Assembly: GCA_937902665.1 (NCBI GenBank)
Contig: CALELM010000090.1
Span: 1 to 10,758 of the forward strand
Origin: an uncultured Selenomonadaceae bacterium
GTDB lineage: Bacteria > Bacillota > Negativicutes > Selenomonadales > Selenomonadaceae
Reading direction: 5' to 3'
DNA: 10,758 bases
Below are positions 6,028 to 10,758 of this stretch, in pieces. Position numbers and translations under genes: made by a program. Each line of letters starts with the position of its first letter. Positions within the stretch are counted from its first letter, which is position 1. Under the pieces are notes generated by a model. The model did no database searches. It was given only the letters and a program-made list of their open reading frames with translations, and had not been told where the DNA came from.

Positions 6028-7212
6028 TCACGCAAACATCTGAACCGCCTTTTCCAGTCTTTCCCTGATTTCATCGAACGAATAATATCCCTTCTCATTC
6101 CGTTCCAAATCAGCAAGCACAACCTCGCAGCTCATAGGAGGATCCTTTTCCCCCAGCGGTGCTTTCCCGCAAATTTGGCTCATTCCGGGATAAACCGCAT
6201 ACAGATGCACATACTTTTTCTGGTCTGAGCCATGCCATATCTCAAAGACAATCTTCATGCCGATAGGACTGTTTTGAATGAAGGTATCCTCCAGCCGCAT
6301 GCGTCTTGCCCGAAGCACAGAAAACATAAACAGCACAGTCATGTCATGACCGCTAATAAATGTAAACTTTCGTTTTTCTTCCTGAAACTCCGAAAGAATT
6401 TCTTGAAGCAGGTCATGCGCAAATACGCAGGACATTTTTTCCGAAGTGCACAACGTTTCGAGGCAGGTATCCACGATTCGTGCAAGCTTTCTCCAGTCCT
6501 CCTCGGAAACCTCCTTTCCAAAAGCGGCCGCTTTTCCATCCTGCAATTCATAATACTGCATGAAAAGAGCATCTGCCAAAAGATGTGCATTTTCATAATC
6601 CCCAGCAAAATATATGCTTTTGTCTCGATACACGCATCTTGATGTTTCCGGCGAAAAGCTCGTCTTTCCTTTTTTTCCTTCTTCAGACTCCTGCAAGTCC
6701 AAAATCTCCGCTAAGCAGCGATATTCCTCTGTCAATGTGGCGGCAATTCCCCGCAGTCCATCTTTCCCTCCCTTTTGGTTTCTTCCTAGCTCGCATTCTG
6801 CTAATGCACGGTATTTTTCACTCTCATCTGGAAAGGTCGGCATAAACATAGGCTGATAAGAATTGAATTCTCCTCGATACTCTACCTTCACGTCCGACAC
6901 GGGAAGAAAGCCACAGGAAAAAGCCCGTGCTGTTGCGATAGTACGCTGCAAGGAATTTGAGAAAAAGCGAGTCTCGCTCTCCTTTGGTATCCAGTTCCTC
7001 GCAATCAATCCCTTCTGTTCCATGTAATTCGCAAAATATCGTCCTATCTTGAGTTCCATCTCTGCACCATGCTGCGTCAGCTCACCTGCCGCAACACCCC
7101 AATCTGCCCATGCGTGGGGTGTCATTCTTTCTAATATGGACCCCTTTCCCATTAACGGTGCACGAATGTTATGCCTGCTGACCACAAGCACCTTTTCTAA
7201 AGTATATTCCAT
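6028..7212 (-). CDS. Glucose-1-phosphatase-like histidine acid phosphatase, apparently cytoplasmic
   Basis: The protein belongs to the histidine acid phosphatase family, where a His takes the phosphate from the substrate. RHNIRAPL (residues 13-20) carries the nucleophile H14. The Asn after His, in place of the usual Gly, matches Escherichia coli Agp (RHNLRAPL). The proton-donor motif GHD is at 288-290, and SPIGMKIVFEIW (315-326) is also Agp-like. At 394 residues it equals mature Agp without its leader. Indeed it has no signal peptide: the motif begins 13 residues from the start, and an in-frame TAA lies just upstream of the alternative TTG at 7233. ATG 7212 was chosen because TAGGAGG sits 9 bases ahead, inside any longer form. 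Likely substrates are glucose-1-phosphate or other sugar phosphates, possibly inositol phosphates; specificity cannot be read here. It lies between two regulated units and probably has its own promoter. Confidence 0.88.
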   Translation of the reverse strand: MEYTLEKVLVVSRHNIRAPLMGKGSILERMTPHAWADWGVAAGELTQHGAEMELKIGRYFANYMEQKGLIARNWIPKESETRFFSNSLQRTIATARAFSCGFLPVSDVKVEYRGEFNSYQPMFMPTFPDESEKYRALAECELGRNQKGGKDGLRGIAATLTEEYRCLAEILDLQESEEGKKGKTSFSPETSRCVYRDKSIYFAGDYENAHLLADALFMQYYELQDGKAAAFGKEVSEEDWRKLARIVDTCLETLCTSEKMSCVFAHDLLQEILSEFQEEKRKFTFISGHDMTVLFMFSVLRARRMRLEDTFIQNSPIGMKIVFEIWHGSDQKKYVHLYAVYPGMSQICGKAPLGEKDPPMSCEVVLADLERNEKGYYSFDEIRERLEKAVQMFA

Positions 7213-7269
7213 GAAGCCTTGCCTCCTAACCAAAACTTATTTTCTCCCTGAATTACCTTGCCCATCAAA

Positions 7270-7278
7270 ATTATGCCA
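7270..7278 (-). promoter_or_regulatory. Possible extended -10 promoter of the phosphatase gene
   Basis: TGGCATAAT on the minus strand is an extended -10 element (TGn plus a hexamer matching TATAAT at 5 of 6). It sits after the rnc terminator and about 58 bases before the phosphatase start. No convincing -35 box is present 16-18 bases further up, which extended -10 promoters can tolerate. Placement between terminator and gene is the main support. Confidence 0.4.
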
Positions 7279-7310
7279 TATCATCAAAGAAAACGCTATC
7301 TCCCCTGCAT

Positions 7311-7352
7311 ACAAAAATCCTCGGAATAGTATCACTACTACACCGAGGATTT
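7311..7352 (-). terminator. Intrinsic terminator after rnc
   Basis: AAATCCTCGG (7352-7343) pairs perfectly with CCGAGGATTT (7324-7315). Inside, TAGTA and TACTA add five pairs around a GTGA loop, after a two-base internal mismatch. The stem runs into a five-T stretch on the minus strand (7317-7313). It lies 41 bases after the rnc stop, ends the acpP-fabK-fabF-rnc unit and separates it from the phosphatase gene. Confidence 0.88.
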
Positions 7353-7392
7353 CCAGCAATACGGATATCTGCTTAAACAAAAACAGTTCCCT

Positions 7393-8112
7393 TTATTCAT
7401 GCAACCTTGTTATTTTTTTCAAAGCAATCTGAGCAGCCCTTTGCTCCGCCTCTTTCTTGCGATGCCCTCGCCCTTCTCCCAAACAGCTTCCATTGATGCA
7501 CACTGCAACTTCAAACAGCTTGGCATGATCAGGTCCAGACTCACGCAGCAGCTCATAGGAGATAACAGCATTCGGATCCTTCTGCACCATTTCCTGCAAA
7601 AGTGTCTTATAATCCTGCAGATTCTCTCCACGCTCTGCCTTGGCAAACTCCGGCTTCAACTGGGAAAGGACATACTCCCTTGCTGCCTCCCAGCCTTGAT
7701 CCAGATAAACCGCACCAATAACCGCTTCAAAAGCATCCTCCAGATTCGTGACGCGCTCACGTCCCCCGCAAAGCTCTTCTCCATGTCCCAAAAGGAGACA
7801 TTCTCCAATACCCAGCGTTTCCGCCAATCTTGCAAGCGTATCTTGGCAAACAATGCTCGCTCTCGTCCTCGTCAGCTTTCCCTCTGAAAGAAGAGGAAAA
7901 CTTTCAAACAAGTATGTACTCGACGCAAGCTCCAGCACCGCATCTCCCAAGAACTCCATTCGCTCGTTATTGGAGACTCTTTGCTTTCTCTCATTGGCAT
8001 AGGATGTATGCGTCAACGCCGTATCCAAAAGTCGGATATCCTTGAAGGACACATGCATGCGTCCTTCAAGCTCCTTCAGCTGGCTTCTGCGTCTCTCTGA
8101 CATCTGCTCCAT
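7393..8112 (-). CDS. rnc: Ribonuclease III
   Basis: Double-strand-specific endonuclease that matures rRNA and processes or degrades structured messages; it works as a dimer with two metal ions. The 239-residue protein has the family signature NNERMEFLGDAV (48-59) with E50, E53 and D57, and LEDAFEAVIG (124-133) with D126 and E129. These match E38, E41, D45, D114 and E117 of the E. coli enzyme. The double-stranded-RNA-binding domain spans about 166-235, with GRGHRKKEAEQRAA as its conserved C-terminal part. Start choice: ATG 8112 lies 6 bases after the fabF stop; TTG at 8115 and ATG at 8103 are alternatives, and none has a strong ribosome binding site, so translation is probably coupled to fabF. 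rnc beside acpP and fab genes is common in Firmicutes, but the smc and ftsY genes that often follow are missing here. Confidence 0.97.
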   Translation of the reverse strand: MEQMSERRRSQLKELEGRMHVSFKDIRLLDTALTHTSYANERKQRVSNNERMEFLGDAVLELASSTYLFESFPLLSEGKLTRTRASIVCQDTLARLAETLGIGECLLLGHGEELCGGRERVTNLEDAFEAVIGAVYLDQGWEAAREYVLSQLKPEFAKAERGENLQDYKTLLQEMVQKDPNAVISYELLRESGPDHAKLFEVAVCINGSCLGEGRGHRKKEAEQRAAQIALKKITRLHE

Positions 8113-8118
8113 CAAAAA

Positions 8119-9363
8119 TCACTTCTCAAACTTTTTCAGCAACAAACATGCATTATGACCGCCAAAACCAAAGGAATTTGACATAGCCGCACGAACCTTT
8201 TTTGCTCTCGCCTTGTTCGGTACATAGTCAAGATCCATGTCATCATCCTGTGTCTCATAGTTAATGGTTGGAGGCATCATATCATTTTCAATCGTCAATG
8301 CCGTTGCAATGCACTCCACACCGCCTGCTGCACCGAGGAGATGCCCTGTCATGGACTTAATGGAGGAAACCGATACCTGCTTTGCGGCATCGCCCCATAC
8401 TCTCTTGATGGCTTCCGTTTCGCCCATATCGTTCATGTGCGTGGAGGTTCCATGCGCATTGATATAGTCCACTTCCTCTGCCTTCATCCCTGCATCATCG
8501 AGGGCAAGCTGCATGCACTTGGACTGGAATTCACCATGCGGAGCAGGACTCGTGATATGATATGCATCAGAATTGCTGCCGTAGCCAACAACCTCTGCAT
8601 AGATATGCGCCCCACGTGCCTCGGCATGTTCCAAGCTCTCAAGAATAACAAGACCGGAACCCTCACCCATGACAAAGCCACTGCGGTTCTTGTCAAAGGG
8701 ACGAGAAGCATGCTTTGGATCATCGTTATGATCCGTGCAAAGTGCCTTTGCTGCAGCGAAACCTGCAACTGCGCCTTGGGAAACAGCCGCCTCCGTACCG
8801 CCTGCGACCATGACATCCGCATCACCACGCTGAATCACGCGGAAAGCATCGCCAATACAGTTAGTTCCCGACGCACAGGCTGTAACCATGCAGCTTGAAG
8901 GACCATGCAGCTTAAAAGCAATAGCCACATGACCTGCCGCCATATTAGAGATAATCAATGGCACAAAGAACGGGCTGATGCGTGATGGCCCCTTGGAAAA
9001 CAGTTTCTCGTACTGTCCATGAATCGACTCAATACCGCCAATTCCAGTACCGATATAAGTACCGATACGGCTCGTGTCCTCCTTGGAAAGATCCATTCCT
9101 GAGTCCTCAAATGCCAATTTTGCAGCAGCAACAGCAAACTGCGCATAAAGATCCATACGCTTCGATTCCTTCTTGTCCATGTAAAGCGACGGATCAAAAT
9201 CCTTGACCTCGCCAGCAATCTTTGCAGAGTACTCCGCAGGATCAAAACGCGTAATCGTGTCAATACCGCTCTGTCCCTCCAAAAGACCTTTCCAAAACTC
9301 GTCCTTACCAATACCGATTGGAGTAACTGCACCCAAACCAGTAATCACTACTCTATTGCTCAA
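8119..9363 (-). CDS. fabF: 3-oxoacyl-[acyl-carrier-protein] synthase II (KAS II)
   Basis: Condenses malonyl-ACP with growing acyl-ACP in fatty-acid elongation. The 414-residue protein opens with RVVITGLGAVTPIG. It has the complete Cys-His-His triad: C163 in VTACASGTNC, H304 in NAHGTSTHMND and H341 in SMTGHLLGAAGG, with K336 in KSMTG. F400 in SNSFGFGG corresponds to the gatekeeper Phe400 of E. coli FabF. An upstream TTG at 9390 overlaps the fabK stop. I chose TTG 9363 instead because GGAAGGGAG sits 9 bases before it and the protein then begins MSNRVV like its relatives. It starts 23 bases after fabK and is followed almost at once by rnc, so it is part of a tight operon. Its partner substrates are carried by the acpP product encoded upstream. 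Confidence 0.97.
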   Translation of the reverse strand: MSNRVVITGLGAVTPIGIGKDEFWKGLLEGQSGIDTITRFDPAEYSAKIAGEVKDFDPSLYMDKKESKRMDLYAQFAVAAAKLAFEDSGMDLSKEDTSRIGTYIGTGIGGIESIHGQYEKLFSKGPSRISPFFVPLIISNMAAGHVAIAFKLHGPSSCMVTACASGTNCIGDAFRVIQRGDADVMVAGGTEAAVSQGAVAGFAAAKALCTDHNDDPKHASRPFDKNRSGFVMGEGSGLVILESLEHAEARGAHIYAEVVGYGSNSDAYHITSPAPHGEFQSKCMQLALDDAGMKAEEVDYINAHGTSTHMNDMGETEAIKRVWGDAAKQVSVSSIKSMTGHLLGAAGGVECIATALTIENDMMPPTINYETQDDDMDLDYVPNKARAKKVRAAMSNSFGFGGHNACLLLKKFEK

Positions 9364-9386
9364 AATGCCAATCTCCCTTCCAAGGC

Positions 9387-10331
9387 TCAAAGTGCAACCG
9401 CAGCTTCCTTCTGCAACTGCTCGAAAATTTCCTTTACGGATAAAATCTTGTCAATACGCGGCAGATATTCTCCAGTAAATACCAAGCCAGTCTCCACATC
9501 CCCCTGCTGCGCACGAATCAATGCACGAATAATGCAGAAGTTGTGCCTGCAAGCCTTCAGGCACGCATCACATTCTGTCGGTGGCACAGGGCCTTCCAGC
9601 ACCCGCTGTGAAAACGGGGTTCTCACTGCACGACCTGGCAGCCCGACCGGACTGTGAATCACCACGATATCCTCCGGCTTCGATTTTAAATAATATTCCT
9701 TAAGTGCCGGAGCCCCATTGGACTCCTCACTTGCAGCGAAACGAGATCCCATCTGAACCCCGTCCGCTCCCATTTTTATAAGATCAACGATGTCTTGTCC
9801 TGTAAGGACTCCACCGGCAGCAATGACCGGAATCTTTACGGCAGCGCGCACCTCTGGAACAATATTTCTGATGGAAATATCCGTTCCAAGATGTCCGCCT
9901 GCCTCCTTGCCCTCGACAATAACTGCCGAGGCTCCAAGACGCTCAGATATTTTCGCCAATTTAGCCGTCGATACGATAGGAACGATAGGAGTACCGGATT
10001 CCTTGCCAAGGGCAAACATGTCACGGGAAAATCCCGCGCCAGCCACAACCAAGTCAATCCCCTCATCGATTGCAGTTTTTACCATATCAGGGAAAACCTT
10101 TCCTGCAACCATCATGTTAATGCCAATAATACCGGATGTGAGCGAACGAGCCAACCGGATTTCATAACGAAGCTCATCCTGCGACATTCCGGATGCTGCA
10201 ATCAAGCCAATACCGCCTTCATTAGCTACTGCCGCAGCAAGCCTTGCCGTAGAAAGGCGAATCGCCATTCCACCCTGAATGATCGGTACTTTTGCAACTT
10301 TAGTGCCAATTCTCAGCTCTGGAAGCTTCAA
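9387..10331 (-). CDS. fabK: FabK-type FMN enoyl-ACP reductase / nitronate monooxygenase family protein
   Basis: An FMN-binding TIM-barrel protein of 314 residues. PIIQGGMA (16-23), GINMMVAG (70-77), VVAGAGFS (95-102), IVEGKEAGGHLGTD (138-151), IPVIAAGG (167-174) and VQMGSRF (192-198) are barrel and flavin-binding motifs. H147 matches the catalytic His144 of Streptococcus pneumoniae FabK. The place between acpP and fabF suggests it reduces the enoyl-ACP double bond in the last elongation step. The C-terminal part differs from pneumococcal FabK: SPVGLPGRAVRTPF, a four-Cys cluster (C254, C257, C261, C266) and NFCIIRAL recall YrpB/nitronate-monooxygenase-like proteins, so the substrate is less certain than the fold. 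TTG 10331 was chosen over ATG 10346 because GGGAGGA overlaps that ATG and lies 6 bases before the TTG, giving MKLPELRIG. A hairpin precedes it. Confidence 0.85.
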   Translation of the reverse strand: MKLPELRIGTKVAKVPIIQGGMAIRLSTARLAAAVANEGGIGLIAASGMSQDELRYEIRLARSLTSGIIGINMMVAGKVFPDMVKTAIDEGIDLVVAGAGFSRDMFALGKESGTPIVPIVSTAKLAKISERLGASAVIVEGKEAGGHLGTDISIRNIVPEVRAAVKIPVIAAGGVLTGQDIVDLIKMGADGVQMGSRFAASEESNGAPALKEYYLKSKPEDIVVIHSPVGLPGRAVRTPFSQRVLEGPVPPTECDACLKACRHNFCIIRALIRAQQGDVETGLVFTGEYLPRIDKILSVKEIFEQLQKEAAVAL

Positions 10332-10360
10332 TGTAATTCCTCCCATCTATCACTGCCTTT

Positions 10361-10393
10361 TAGAAAATCCCGCGAAGAAACTTCACGGGATTT
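10361..10393 (-). terminator. Hairpin with short T tract between acpP and fabK (likely partial terminator)
   Basis: AAATCCCG (10393-10386) pairs with CGGGATTT (10372-10365). A T-G wobble and then GAAG/CTTC extend the stem to about 13 pairs around a TTT loop. TTTTCT follows on the minus strand. It lies 24 bases after the acpP stop, and fabK starts 34 bases beyond its stem without an evident promoter. Partial termination or 3'-end protection would let acpP, whose product is needed in excess, be expressed above the downstream genes. Confidence 0.7.
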
Positions 10394-10416
10394 GCTGAAT
10401 GGCAAGACGCTCAATC

Positions 10417-10647
10417 TTATTTGTTCTGCTCAATATAATTGACTACATCCTGAACACTCTTGATTTTCTCAGCAGCTTCGTCCGGAATCTCAATATTGAA
10501 AGCCTCCTCAAAAGCCATGATCAGCTCAACGATATCCAAGGAATCAGCACCAAGATCATCGATGAAAGTAGATTCCAACTGAACCTGATCCTCATCAGCA
10601 CCCAACTGCTCTACCACGATATCTCTAACCTTTTCAAAATTCGACAT
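10417..10647 (-). CDS. acpP: Acyl carrier protein
   Basis: Small acidic carrier that holds fatty-acyl intermediates on a 4'-phosphopantetheine arm. At 76 residues it has family length. DLGADSLD (31-38) holds the attachment Ser36, followed by the recognition helix IVELIMAFEEAFNIEIPDE and the C-terminal helix VQDVVNYIEQNK. The ATG has a strong ribosome binding site, AAAGGAGG, with a 9-base gap. It is the first complete gene of a unit running to rnc and supplies the carrier used by the FabK-like and FabF products. A short upstream frame (10611-10667) overlaps its start in another phase. Confidence 0.98.
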   Translation of the reverse strand: MSNFEKVRDIVVEQLGADEDQVQLESTFIDDLGADSLDIVELIMAFEEAFNIEIPDEAAEKIKSVQDVVNYIEQNK

Positions 10648-10705
10648 GACGTTACACCTCCTTTCATTGATGTCTCCCTAAACATTCTTAAGAAGCCACT
10701 CTATG

Positions 10706-10746
10706 ATTATAACGCCATTGTTCAAGAAAATGCCATAAGCATTTTC
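10706..10746 (-). promoter_or_regulatory. acpP promoter region with overlapping inverted repeat
   Basis: A perfect TATAAT (10711-10706) lies about 60 bases before acpP. The expected -35 position (around 10734-10729) has only GGCATT, a poor match. That position falls within a perfect 8-base inverted repeat, GAAAATGC-TTATG-GCATTTTC (10746-10726), extendable by two G-U pairs. The repeat could be a repressor or activator site at the promoter, or the terminator of an upstream gene outside the window, since TTTTCTT closes it. It does not resemble the FapR or FabT sites I know. Confidence 0.55.
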
Positions 10747-10758
10747 CCTCCAATTTGC

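Noticed and set aside
7233..7233. Alternative TTG start giving seven more residues on the phosphatase.
   Set aside because: The AGGAGG site would lie inside the coding part of that form, whereas it is ideally placed for ATG 7212.
1..10758. Mobile elements, CRISPR arrays, defence or toxin-antitoxin genes, tRNA or rRNA genes.
   Set aside because: I saw no transposase or phage-type proteins, no regularly spaced repeats and no cloverleaf-like or rRNA-like stretches; the gene content is housekeeping throughout.

Overview
All nine protein genes lie on the minus strand, so transcription runs from high to low coordinates. The window is a chromosomal housekeeping region of a bacterium in the broad Firmicutes group. 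A clear glmS ribozyme, a FabK-type (FMN) enoyl-ACP reductase homologue next to acpP and fabF, strong AGGAGG-type ribosome binding sites and attenuator-style hairpins point there. A diderm member such as a Negativicute (Selenomonas-like) would also fit the enterobacterial-type glucose-1-phosphatase homologue, but that placement is inference. No mobile element, CRISPR array, rRNA or tRNA gene was seen.

Layout, in the direction of transcription. (1) 10758-7311: a fatty-acid and RNA-processing unit, acpP (acyl carrier protein), a FabK/nitronate-monooxygenase-type flavoprotein, fabF (3-oxoacyl-ACP synthase II) and rnc (RNase III). It has a TATAAT promoter overlapped upstream by an inverted repeat, a strong hairpin between acpP and fabK that probably lowers downstream expression, and a good intrinsic terminator after rnc. 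fabD and fabG, often found between fabK and fabF, are absent. (2) 7278-5531: a glucose-1-phosphatase-like histidine phosphatase without a signal peptide, then a small unrecognised coiled-coil protein. (3) 5465-3257: glmS, with a textbook promoter (TTGACT-17-TACAAT), a roughly 90-base leader, a complete glmS self-cleaving ribozyme and the 609-residue synthase. (4) 3207-99: an S-adenosylmethionine-decarboxylase-fold protein with its own promoter, then leuS (leucyl-tRNA synthetase), preceded by a conditional-looking terminator that abuts its ribosome binding site.

The most notable points are these. The SpeD-like protein has Gly where the pyruvoyl-forming Ser belongs, although the catalytic His and Cys remain. 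The leuS leader terminator leaves no room for a downstream promoter and carries a degenerate T-box-like sequence. The glmS ribozyme retains P2.2 pairing through base changes relative to Bacillus, and the glmS reading frame stays open straight through it, so an automatic annotation could add about 100 false residues. LeuRS has Gly in place of the usual His beside its editing aspartate. The FabK-like protein carries a four-cysteine cluster. Neither fabK nor fabF has a well-placed ATG; both appear to start at TTG. I did not find a convincing wholly new multi-gene system here.
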